NCBI GenBank assembly: GCA_003833135.1
Contig: QZLH01000546.1
Coordinates: 1-54,033, forward strand
Direction: 5' to 3'
Origin: Oehlia diaphana
Lineage: Eukaryota; Glomeromycota; Glomeromycetes; Glomerales; Glomeraceae
Length of the DNA: 54,033 nt
In this document: in pieces, positions 36,890 to 47,891 of the stretch
How the letters are laid out: each line of letters begins with the position of its first letter
Position numbering within the stretch: the first letter of the stretch is position 1
Notes under the pieces: model-generated
Told to the model about the DNA's origin: nothing
What the model saw: only the letters and a program-made list of their open reading frames with translations
The model's database searches: none
Program-made: the position numbers and the translations under genes

Positions 36890-38605
36890 ATGAACACAGA
36901 ACAACTGAACCAGGAACGCATCTCATATGGACGCGCCTTATACTCCATATCTGAAATTCATAATTGAGCACTGAGTATGTTTAGGTATCCTAAAAGATAA
37001 ATTGAACGTAACGGCCCGAATTATACAAAAAGCGAAAAAAAGGAGTGGACAAGCATAGCCATTTAATGAATATTGACATATGGTCGTTTGGCTAAAGATT
37101 TGTCCGTGTAACTAAATCAATTTGTCCCGGCCAGATGCTTTATGATCCTCACTTGGTGGTAAAAAGGTTGAACATTTATTCTGAGTAGATTAGTGTTGTT
37201 AGCAACTAGGATCTAGTACAAGACCTGACTACTTTAATCCTGATATAACATAAATTGACACTCACCATCAAAACTCATAATTCTGATCCCGAAAATCATT
37301 CGACCGACAGACACGAACAATAAAGGATATTATTTTTTAGTTAGAGTGCTTTAAATACATACTTTCGGCCGCGAGAACGAAAAACAACCTCACTAACAAT
37401 CATCCTTTAAAAAATTTCTGAAAAACACTATGATAAATGATCAATTTCTTAATAAAATTTCAACTTGAAATATTCTTCATAGTAGAAAACATCAATTATA
37501 GTATTATAATTACGAGTATGATATATATTTAAATAAATATTAAATAACATAATAATAATTGGCGAATAAAAAAACTATAATAAATTAATAAAATTTTTCC
37601 TTCCAATCAAAAATTCCTATATAATTTTCTCTTATAAAATGAAATTCGTGTCAATTAAATTAATTAACTTCATTAAAAGCATGGTAATAAAATTTTCTAT
37701 TATATCATAAATGGTATTTTCCATGCTAATTTGTTTAATATACGTAAGGATGAATATTATCGGTGTTGAGGAAACATATAGTTTTAACGAAAATTAAAGA
37801 ATCTCCCTATTAAATAATACTTCAATATTGGTAACTTTAGGTGAAGACAGCTTATGATATACTGTAGAACATGTACAGTATATAATTAGGTTCGCCCAAT
37901 TATATTTAAGATTTTAAGATCCAACCATTTTTATACTTTTTGACTAAAATTTCTTAATCACCTGATCTATTAAATTCTCCAGATAATTTAAATTGATCTA
38001 AATGAATGAATCCTTATGAAATTGTAACTCATTTCTATTTTAGTTATTACAATTTATCACGGGCAGCCATCAATAGGAATATTGGATACAAATTTTCTCC
38101 GATATTTATACGAGTTAGTGTATTAAATAAAATAAAAAATACGCAATTATTGATGTCATTACTTACCCCTTAAAAAGATTCCAGAAAATGAATCTAGATT
38201 AAAGATAAGGAATATGATTAAGCATTTATTATAAGAATGATTTCTGAATTTAGATTAGTAACATGCCCTAATTTTTTTTTTTTCCATGTATAGAATTTTA
38301 AAAATTTTTTAATGATACTCGATTCCATTGAATCATCTTGTGATCAAATGATGTACAAAAATTTAAAATAAGCTTTACAAATGGGGGTGCTATGCATGTT
38401 TGTAATAAAGATCCCCGGGATCGATTCAATTTCCGAAACAAATCATAATTGTCATTTGTCATTTTTGCCGATAGAACAATGGCATTGTTGTTTTTTTACT
38501 GGTTAGCAACGAATAATGATAAAAATAAATTAAAAGGGCATAAATCTTTATTCATCCTTTTTTTTTTTCTTTTTCCATTTTTTAATAAAAATTAATCTCA
38601 AAAAA

Positions 38606-39585
38606 ATGAGTTTATCAAAAATCGAAAATCAAAATCAATACAGACCACCTTTTCCACCAAATATTACTGCTCATGAGCTTTTAAAATACAAATCAATTCC
38701 AAACACTTTCATAATATATAGAATAGCGGTGAGAATGGAATGTAAATCAAAAAATATTACTATTGAACGAAAATTTGTTTCTAGTATTGCAAGTAATTTA
38801 TGGAAATCAGAACCTGCTATTGTTAAAAATACTTATAAAGAAATAGAAAATGATGCAAAAATTCTGCATAATATTATGATACAGCAAGAAAATGGTTCTG
38901 TTACATCTTCGATTTCTAGAAACAATATTTTTCTTCCTTCATCACCTTTACTACAACAAGAGAATCCATTTTCTTACTCTACACCTGAACAACAATCTAA
39001 ATTTGAAAATTTGACACCTCTAGTATTAAATCCTTCTGATCTTGTGCCAAAACAATCTTCTTATCAAGTTTCAAACAATAATGAAGCATATTTCCCGTAT
39101 TTACCACAAGAAAATACTTTTACACACGGAAGCCTAAATATCGAACAACGTGTTCAAACCTTAGAAGAAAATTTTTACGCATTTTGTCAAATTCTAATCG
39201 AAAGTGGATATCATGTTATAGAAACAGGTTTGTAAATTAATTATATTTTTTTATACATAAAATATTTTTGAGTCGTATATTATAAAACTTTTTCAGTTGT
39301 AGCAGGATCAATCCATTATGCGGATATTGAACAACGTATAAAAATTTTAGAATTACAAAAAAATTCATTTTACCAAACTTTAGTCCAATATGAATTTATT
39401 AACATAGGTATTTAGTTGCCACTTAAAAATTATTTATAAATTATGTATTAAAAATATTTAATTTATTATCTTTAGTTGAACAAGGCACAATTGAAAATTT
39501 TTCTACGCTTGAAACCTTGAATATTGAACAACGTGTTAAATTGTTAGAAAATCAATTTAATTCATTTTTTAATCAAAATTATTAA
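38606..39585 (+). CDS. MATA-HMG box protein, copy B, with C-terminal IEQRV repeats
   Basis: Three exons, 38606-39227, 39297-39407 and 39476-39585, give 280 residues. The HMG box occupies about 13-95 (NTFIIYRIAVRMECKSKN, LWKSEPAIVKNTYKEIENDAK) and belongs to the MATA-HMG class expanded in arbuscular mycorrhizal fungi. A Gln/Ser/Pro-rich linker follows (about 95-170). The C terminus has three related segments: NIEQRVQTLEENFYAF (exon 1 end), DIEQRIKILELQKNSF (exon 2) and NIEQRVKLLENQFNSF (exon 3). Both introns are phase 1, so exon 2 is symmetric. The heptad-like pattern suggests a short coiled-coil dimerisation or partner-binding region (inference). Expected to be a nuclear DNA-binding protein; target genes are unknown. 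Confidence 0.85.
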
Positions 39586-40372
39586 AGTTAATGGCTGGAC
39601 CGAACAAAACTTCATGTAGATAAAAAAAAAAAAAAAAAAAAAAAAAAAANNNNNNNNNNNNNNNNNNNNNNNNNNNNNNNNNNNNNNNNNNNNNNNNNNN
39701 NNNNNNNNNNNNNNNNNNNNNNNNNNNNNNNNNNNNNNNNNNNNNNNNNNNNNNNNNNNNNNNNNNNNNNNNNNNNNNNNNNNNNNNNNNNNNNNNNNNN
39801 NNNNNNNNNNNNNNNNNNNNNNNNNNNNNNNNNNNNNNNNNNNNNNNNNNNNNNNNNNNNNNNNNNNNNNNNNNNNNNNNNNNNNNNNNNNNNNNNNNNN
39901 NNNNNNNNNNNNNNNNNNNNNNNNNNNNNNNNNNNNNNNNNNNNNNNNNNNNNNNNNNNNNNNNNNNNNNNNNNNNNNNNNNNNNNNNNNNNNNNNNNNN
40001 NNNNNNNNNNNNNNNNNNNNNNNNNNNNNNNNNNNNNNNNNNNNNNNNNNNNNNNNNNNNNNNNNNNNNNNNNNNNNNNNNNNNNNNNNNNNNNNNNNNN
40101 NNNNNNNNNNNNNNNNNNNNNNNNNNNNNNNNNNNNNNNNNNNNNNNNNNNNNNNNNNNNNNNNNNNNNNNNNNNNNNNNNNNNNNNNNNNNNNNNNNNN
40201 NNNNNNNNNNNNNNNNNNNNNNNNNNNNNNNNNNNNNNNNNNNNNNNNNNNNNNNNNNNNNNNNNNNNNNNNNNNNNNNNNNNNNNNNNNNNNNNNNNNN
40301 NNNNNNNNNNNNNNNNNNNNNNNNNNNNNNNNNNNNNNNTTTAATAACAATAATTATTTGTATTTTTTTTTT
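39586..40372. other. MATA-HMG B 3' flank and assembly gap (39650-40339, 690 Ns)
   Basis: The gap starts right after a run of 28 A. Its content is unknown. A few T-rich bases follow it before the MITE at 40373. Confidence 0.95.
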
Positions 40373-40546
40373 TATATATGTTGTGCCTCAGATCACATCT
40401 TGCGTGAAATGAAAGCTAAATCACGTGATATTACCATATATAGTAATATTATTATGTAGATCATCACGTGTAATAACATTAACTGTCACATTCTATTGGT
40501 GAGTTTTAATCTGAGGCAAGAATCAATCTGAGGCACAACATATATA
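40373..40546. mobile_element. MITE with 21-bp perfect terminal inverted repeats (174 bp)
   Basis: The left end (40373-40393) ends in GTTGTGCCTCAGAT and is the exact reverse complement of 40526-40546. A sub-terminal second copy of CTGAGGCA occurs at about 40511. No coding capacity. Two CACGTG sites sit inside (40422 and 40465). The flanks are AT-rich, so the target duplication cannot be set with confidence; TA is possible. Superfamily not assigned. Confidence 0.8.
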
Positions 40547-41559
40547 TCAAACTGTAATATCAGATATATTTTAATAAATAAATTACTTTATTGATTACAA
40601 AATATCGTAAAGGTAAAAGATGATTAATATTAAAAGATCTTATAACATTTAGATATTGAATGTGCTGTATAATGTTATCGTGTTTTTTTTTTGAAATGGC
40701 GATGTTTCTGTCATATTCACTCATAAAAAAAAAGAAAGTTTTGTAAATGAATTAATGATTGAAATTAATTATTGATTGAATGTTCACTAAGAAATTTTAT
40801 AAAATAATTTCTTAGCAAATTGGATAAATGCTGCGTCACACGTCTTACTATTTAATTGTTTGTTTAAATAATATGATAATGCTACAACGAAATGAACAAA
40901 GTGAATAATAACTTAAAAAACAACAATTTTATAAAACCGTCGTACTTAATGATTCGTACTTTACCATACATTCGAATAATAATTTTTTTCCGGGCTGGAT
41001 CCGCTGCTGTCCTGCCTAATTTCCTGATTTTTTTTTATTTAAATAATTATTATGTTGTTATCTATCACAAAATTACCTTTTCCTAAAGACGTTTAGGTTT
41101 ATTATTAATGACTTAAATATTGTAATTTTTAAATAAATAAATTTAGAATTTATAAAGAACGCGTCTCTTTCAAATAGCAATTTACAGATTGCATGTAAAT
41201 ATAAATTAAAGGTCAATGCGGCCGAGTCTAACAAAAATATGGCGGAAAAAGTTTACAAAATTTACGAATTGTAATTAATTAATAAGTAAGAAGCAATTCA
41301 CTAATTTATGTTTAAATGAAAAACAAGTGTCCAGTTATATGCATTTATCGAAGAATTTATAATCGGGTAAATAATTATTTAATATACATATAATTAAGTA
41401 ATGCTTTTATCATTTTCGCTTGATTGAAACCACTTAAGATGTAATTTTTACAATATATCTTTTAATTAATATACTACTGTATATATAAATATATTCACTA
41501 TAATTAAAAAATTTTATATCCTTTTTTTGAAAATGTAATAGCTTATGGTATATTTAATG

Positions 41560-43400
41560 GTTATTGGATGGGGAATAGAGATATCAGACTTCGACCGCCA
41601 ATGAGTTATTGATCGGACATTGGGAATACTGGAATTAATGCTACTAATCTGATTTGTTGTCTCAAAATATCGGTCATTAAAATCTTGCATATTCCTAATC
41701 GGCTGTTTGCTCTGAGAGCATCGGTGACACTATCGTTTGGCTGTTAGGTTTTGGTCATGGCATTATCTCGGCAGTCTTGATGATGATAAAGTTGAACGTT
41801 TTTCCGAGATTCGCCAACTACTGTAGGTAAGGCTTGTGCCTAATGGCCTGATTCCTGCATAAATATTCCAAAATAAGTTTGCTCAATCAATGTATAAATC
41901 AAATCATGCTTATTGATCATATAAAATTTTTTTATTTCAGGGGTATTTTTCAAAAATTTTAAACTGCATATCATTGTTTCTAAGCTAACCAATAATTCAA
42001 ATTAGCTTTAATATAATACAGTAATTTTCATCTGACATGAATGAGAGATATTCGGGGGTCCTATTGAACCTTGACTAGGAAAAAAAAAGAAAAAAGATTA
42101 CAGCAAAGTAGATCTGAATTGACATGGATCTCGTTAATTTCTTGTACTTGCGTAAATGTTGTATAACAAAAAGCAAAGAAAGATTTAATAAAGGGAATCG
42201 CAAAAAAATGTGGCGCAGTTTAATAAAAGTAATCGCATATGAAATGCAAAATCATGTAAGTTAATGATAATCCAATATCGCCACATTTCTATTTTTATGA
42301 TATCGAAACCATTATCCCTGATATTTTTATGCGGGTGAATAATGAATCTAGAAAACGTTCTAATTAGAATGTTATAATTCATACCATTATTCTGTGGAGT
42401 TCAGTTGTTTTTGAATTTTTTTTACATTAAAAAATAAATATTAAATATGCTACTCCTACCCCTTAAAGTTTCGTCTCATGAATCTGAAACGGTATCAATT
42501 CCATAATATATAGAAAAGGAATTGAAATCAAAAAAAAAAAAAAAATATTGCTATCAGTTAATCTTTTACAGGTGATGATGTCCATATGGAAATAGTAAAT
42601 GACGTGCACACGACAGGAATCTGCATCGTCATAATCACCTGTAATTTTAGCAAAATTTTTTTACTACAACAAAGAAGTCAAATATAAGATTTGCGTTTTA
42701 ATAAGATATAAAATTATTCGGCATATATTTTTAGTAAAATTGTGACCAGAAAAACTAATTCTTCAATTTTAAAAATATTGTAAATATAAAAAAAGATAAA
42801 ATCCTTTCAATTTTTTGATTTTAAAGATAATGAATTTGCAGATAGATATGTTTCAGTAAAATCTCTTTATCACATATCTTATTAAATTCAGTTTTTATTG
42901 TTTATTTTTAAAATAATGTAATAATGCGTGTAACGCTGCATCGAACAAAGTGGAATTCAAACTTTTTTTTAAAAAAACAATGAGCAATTTCAGTTATTGA
43001 ATAAAAAATTGTCGTACTTAAAAATTTATTTAATACTTTACTTACATTCGAGCAATCGGAACACATTATTGAACTTTTTTAGGCTTGGATCTATTATGAA
43101 CCTGGTTAAGGGGGCTCAGTTCCCTGAATTTTATTTATTTTATTTATATTTTTAGTAATCGGATTTAATTTTTACAAAAAAAAAATTATTTAATATCATC
43201 TTTTATGACTAGTATAAACCACTAAAATAATATGATTAAACCAAAAATATATAAAAACGCGTCCCTTAAAAAATTTATAATTTACAGATCGCGCGTAAAT
43301 ATAATTCCGAACTTCAAATATGGGTCATATGTAGATGAGTCGCACAAACTATCACTCATTTGGTTCTCTTATTCGGCTTTATTTACCCGCTCATACGATT
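41560..43400 (+). repeat. Duplicated block, copy C (most diverged)
   Basis: The upstream part matches block A: TGAACGTTTTTCCGAGA (41792) vs TGAACTTTTTCCGGGAA (33612), TGATTCCTGCATAAATATTCC (41850) vs 33682, and CATGGATCTCGTTAATTTC (42123) vs 33761. The CACATTTCTATTTT segment (42281) and CTACCCCTTAAA (42458) follow in the same order as in A and B. A degraded HMG remnant lies at 42481-42680. The downstream part matches block B. Confidence 0.65.
42481..42680 (+). pseudogene. MATA-HMG relic, copy C
   Basis: Short ordered matches to the HMG gene remain: TATCAATTCC, then CATAATATATAGAA, a GGAATTGAAATCAAAAAA segment, an AATATTGCTATC segment, CATATGGAAAT, and TTACTACAACAAAGAA, which matches the copy B linker. 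Large deletions, an expanded A-run and stop codons leave no reading frame. Its position after the shared CCCCTTAAA segment is as in copies A and B, though closer to it. Confidence 0.65.
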
Positions 43401-44899
43401 TATAAATATATATTTGGCTAATTATAATTTTATTGATGACTAAAATTAATTATTAATAGTTCGCCATTTAGCTTTTATTGAAATCTAAAAGGAATTCTCT
43501 TTCGTTTAGTGTTTTGTTCATTGTGGATCACGCAATATAATAAATAAAATATAAATTTCATATGATCATTCCACTATTACATAAATAGTACGATTACGCC
43601 CCCGGAGAATAAACATGTAACATGTAAATGGAATTATTGTAAAAAATATATTTATATTTTTTAAATTGAAACGAATAAGGGTGTTCTATCAGCTGATGCA
43701 ATTAATTTAATTCATCTTTTCAATCTTCAGCTCCTTTTCCATTTGTGAACAGATCAAAAGAAATTATGCCGCAGCATTTTTTCACGAAATTACGTGAAAT
43801 GATTAATTCATTCTAAAGAAGCTGAGCTTCTTAAAGAGGTTATTTTATTTATTAATTCATCTTATTATTTGCATATACTTGTAATATGTGTACATATTTT
43901 ATCTACTATATACGTATATAAAAAAATTGTAAATTATATTTTATTATATTGTTCCAAAACATTTTAATATTATTATCTTAATAATAAAAAAAAAAGTGTA
44001 ATTTTAATGAAAAGAATTATTTTTTCTTTTTAATAATTTTATTAAAAAAATTTTTGTTTCTTACTAATGAATAACAAAAAAATTTTGAATTTTTTTTTTT
44101 ATATAAAAAAAAAAAACAAATTTTTTTGATAATTAATATATAACAAATAAATACATTATTTACAAGAAAAAAGGAATGAAGGGAAGGAAGAGAAGGAAGA
44201 AAGGAAGGGAAGACGAGATAAAAGAAGGATGAATAAAAAAAAAAATTAAAATCATACAGATAATAAAAATAATTATATTCGGATGTTAAGAAAATAAATG
44301 AATGAAAAAAAAATAACAAATGTGTAAAAATGAATTAATGATAAAATAATGAGATAATTAATAAGGTTTTTTTTTGGAAGTATACGAAATATTATCTTTT
44401 TTTTTTTTTGTTTTTTGTTTCACTAATATTAACTAATAAAAAGGGAAAAAGAAAAATAAACCCAAAAATCATTCTAAAAAACTAAGTAGTATCTTTATAG
44501 ATTGTCATTTCTTTTAGTATATCCCTCTCTATCCCAAAAAAATTAATAACGAGAGAAAAAAAAAATGTAATTGTTCATAAATTCATACAAAAAAATCTAC
44601 GGAGCACATATCAAATTTTTTATCATACATGCAAAAATAATGTTTGAAAAAAAAAATGATATATTATATGTGCACGTGAGAGGAAATGTTTTGTGTATAT
44701 ACAGAAATTAATTTTAAAAGTTGAAATTTTTGAAATTTTTTATGCAATAAAGGGGAATTAATAATGTACTTTTTTGATTATGTGCTCTATGATTTTTTGT
44801 AAGTTTTTTGGTTAATTTTTAAAAAATATTTTTTTTTTTGTTTGTGTTGTGTGTTTGTGTTGTGATTTCTTTTTTTTTTTGCGCGATACATCATTGAAA
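43401..44899. other. Gene-free interval before the arrestin-like gene
   Basis: AT-rich, no gene recognised. The right half is presumably the 3' UTR and downstream region of the minus-strand arrestin-like gene. A polypurine tract lies at 44161-44265. Confidence 0.6.
44161..44265 (+). repeat. Polypurine tract (A/G-rich)
   Basis: Mostly AAG/GAAGG-type words with very few pyrimidines on the plus strand. The first half is especially G+A (AAGGGAAGGAAGAGAAGGAA type). It lies about 0.6 kb past the stop codon of the minus-strand arrestin-like gene. Confidence 0.75.
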
Positions 44900-46803
44900 T
44901 TAAGTCGTTAATGAAGTATTGTTAATGTTAGCAATGTTAGCATCAGGACGCATGCTAATAACTTCAATCAATCCGGGGGCGAATCTAGCAGTGGATGCGG
45001 AAGATGAAGCTCTACTAATACGTTTTTTGGCATTACCCCGGTTTCTAAACTTGTTGAATTTTTCAGCGATCACATTGCCAGAGAAAGATGATTTGTGAGT
45101 TCCTTTTTGTGGGAAACCATTGGAGTTCTTTTCATGTTCAGTATTATTTGTGTAAGTAACGGTGGTGGCAATTGTGTTATCCTGACTAGATTCATCAACG
45201 GAATATTCACTAGCACTTTCAATAATTGTGCTAATTGAATTCTGAGTATTGATTACGTTCACATTATTATTATTGCTAGATCTGCGACCTCGTACGACAC
45301 TACTAGACCTTCGTGAAATTTGAAAAGTAGGTTGGTCGACAGATTCAGCTTTCGTTGTTGATTCACTGGATTGATCAATCAAGACAGTATGTCTTCTTCT
45401 TTCAGTTCGAATAAATCGTTTAAAAGAAGAAGAAGGAGTAGAAGACGAAGAAGATGATGATAATTTTGGTTGATCGTTGTCCTCTATTGATTTTCCAGGA
45501 TAAATTTTATTGGCAAAATGAAGAAGTGCTGCTTGATTACTTTTACTAATATGACAAGGTGGTGGTATAATATCTACATCTGATACTATTGATTCGATCG
45601 TTATAGGAATACTTAATGAAATCAATTCCTTATTTTTATTTGCCATTTGAATAGAGATAACAAGTTTGTGTCTAATTTCAACATTACTTAATTCATAATC
45701 TCTAACAAGAGGTTGAGTGATTGGCAGTTGGAAAACCATTGGTCTACTTTGTAATTTTAAAGGTTCCTTTTTAGGTAGATCGAAACAGAAAGGTCCAGAA
45801 ATGATTTTTGATTTACGATCAGGAAGCGATTCATCTCCTTCTTTAGATCGTAAATTTTTAAAATTTTCAGTTTGAACAAACCAAAATTTTACATTATCAA
45901 CGCGAAGACCATCCCATCGTGCATGAAATGTAAAAGTATCAGAATCTAATTTCATAATCCTTGGTATCAAGAATTCATAATCAAGAATTTTATCCCTTGA
46001 ACCGGTATATCTGGTTGCACCAAGACCTTGTCTAATATGTTCATCAGATTGTAATAAGGTTCGTTGTACGGATAAGTCTACAACGTCTACAATCTTATTT
46101 TGAGCTGCTGACAAATCATCTGGACCTCGAGAGACGAGTTCAGCCTTCAAAAAGTACTCACATAAGACCAGATCCGAACTCATAGATTCTGGTAAATCTC
46201 CTGGAAGGAGAAATTCGAAAAAGAATTCGTGTATCCCTGGGACAAGAGTACGTTTGTTTGCCAATAAAATGCAAGTTGAAAATAATGTTCCTTGGAGTGG
46301 TTTTTCATCAGAAATCGAATCAGAGTTTTCATTTATTATATGGAATTCTCCTGCAAGAGTGAGCATAATTTCCTAATATAATAAATAAATAAATAAATAA
46401 ATACGTATATACATATATATAAATGTACATATACACCAGTTAGAAAGGGATATTTAAAAAGTTGGTGACACAATAATAAACATCCATGGAGAAAAAGTAT
46501 CAATGAACTTGATAAACTCAAAACATTCATAAGGGTTTCTTTGTTTAATAATATGAAATAATAACTTACTTTAACATGTAACTTTCCAGCCACTTCTAGC
46601 CTCACTTTACCCCTCACCGTCCTCGACTTATTTTTATCAGGCGGTCCATAAAATATAACTCTATTCTTATCGAGTATTATATTAAAGTCAACGACGACTT
46701 GACCAGCCCGTAATAATTTTAAATTTCGTATAAAAATGTTGTATGGTATGCTTGAGTCAAACTCTAAGAGAGAAGCAGTTGTTGCGTTATGTTGTGAAGG
46801 CAT
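44900..46803 (-). CDS. Alpha-arrestin-like protein
   Basis: Two exons, 46803-46570 and 46372-44900, give 568 residues. The N-terminal arrestin sandwich covers about 15-165: a strand with AGQVVVDFNIIL, then GKVRLEVAGKLHVKEIMLTLAGEF, then FFFEFLLPGDLPES. The second sandwich covers about 180-360: a FTFHARWDGLRVDNVKFWFVQTE stretch and a late strand with LISLSIPITI, ending in DIIPPPCH. Residues ~385-568 are Ser/Thr/Asn-rich and disordered with basic clusters. Fungal alpha-arrestins usually adapt Rsp5-type ubiquitin ligases to plasma-membrane transporters, but no PPxY motif was found here, so the link to Rsp5 is uncertain. The start is the first ATG of the frame; the intron contains an AAAT microsatellite. 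Confidence 0.85.
46378..46402. repeat. (AAAT)n microsatellite in arrestin-like intron
   Basis: About six copies of a four-base unit just inside the 3' end of the 197-nt intron of the arrestin-like gene (TTTA on the coding strand, near the acceptor). Confidence 0.85.
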
Positions 46804-47891
46804 GAGGTGAGAATTATTGTAAGTATAAAAAAAAAAAAATTGCGAGTAGGTAGAGAGGAGGAAAAGTAAAGAGACGGCGAACAAGGGGTATTTAGAGAAG
46901 TGAGACTAAAAATCGAAAAAAAAATTTTTTTTTAATAAGCGATGAAAAAAAAAAACAAAGGAAAAAATAAAATCTTTAGATTAATATAAAAAAAAAAGTA
47001 AATATTTTTCAAAATAAAAAATATCGTAAATTTCGTATAATAGAAAATTAGTTTACCTTTGTACACTATGCAGGAACCGACAATAAAAACAATTCTTTCA
47101 AATTGTCCCCTTGTACATTTTACATGGGAGTATTTATGTAAAATTTAAGTGAACATTGTGTTTATAAAAAACCGGTTTTTTTTTTTTTTGAATGGGCGGG
47201 TAAAAATTTACTATAATGAGTGTATCTTGTCATACAATTCACAATTTCCGGCTTTAGTCGTGAAGGCGGCCGAAACCTTTTGTTATTATTAGAAATTAAT
47301 TACAAATACGGAAATTATTTGTTCACAAAAGATATTTAAATTTCCAAATAAACTTAATTTTTTCTTTATAAAGTATTAAAATGTGCATTCTACCATAAAC
47401 AACTAATAAAAAAACAATCATATATAGATAGATATGCCCAATAAAATTCTATAAAAATCCTTTACAGCCTAATCTAAAAAAATAAATTACTATTATTGGA
47501 AGATTAGGTAAGTACTTAAAGGTGATACCATAAATGTATATCATATGATTAAGTAAATGTTTACTATTTGTTCGACAATTTTAGACAAGACAAGTACCAT
47601 TTTTAACTGCGCCCTCTTATTGCGTGATATATTTGTATTAGGTAATAATAGAATTAAATTAAATGTCTATAATGTACAAAATAAGTAGATAAAAGGGATA
47701 GTTTACATTCACATTGGAAATTCATTTTCTTCTTTTTTTGAGAGTAGCGAAAAAAAGTAAGAAGCTTATGTACAATTGTTATAATTGTTATTAATCGTAA
47801 TTAATCTATTTTAGGCTTATCTATCAAAGATAATCGACCATTTTTTAACGAGCTTAATGTCCTATTATACTCTACAAGATCAGATCGGCAT
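46804..47891. other. Intergenic: arrestin-like 5' flank / Kelch 3' flank
   Basis: No gene seen. AT-rich, with a GGGCGGG box at 47193-47199 about 0.4 kb upstream of the arrestin-like start. Its function is not established. Confidence 0.55.

Larger units (their letters stand above)
36890..41400 (+). repeat. Duplicated block, copy B (contains MATA-HMG B, a gap and a MITE)
   Basis: The upstream half matches block A (see that entry). The downstream half, about 40870-41240, matches block C downstream at about 42935-43330: AACAAAGTG, GTCGTACTTAA, a GGCTGGATC / GGCTTGGATC segment, then CGCGTC..TTTACAGAT..GTAAATATAA. The gap at 39650-40339 and the MITE at 40373-40546 lie between the gene and this downstream part. 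Edges are approximate. Confidence 0.7.

Noticed and set aside
40892..41086. 64-residue plus-strand frame downstream of MATA-HMG B
   Set aside because: The matching DNA in block C has indels and stops, so conservation is at DNA level only.
44017..44319. 100-residue minus-strand Phe/Ser-rich frame
   Set aside because: Made by the polypurine tract and T/A runs; no recognisable domain.
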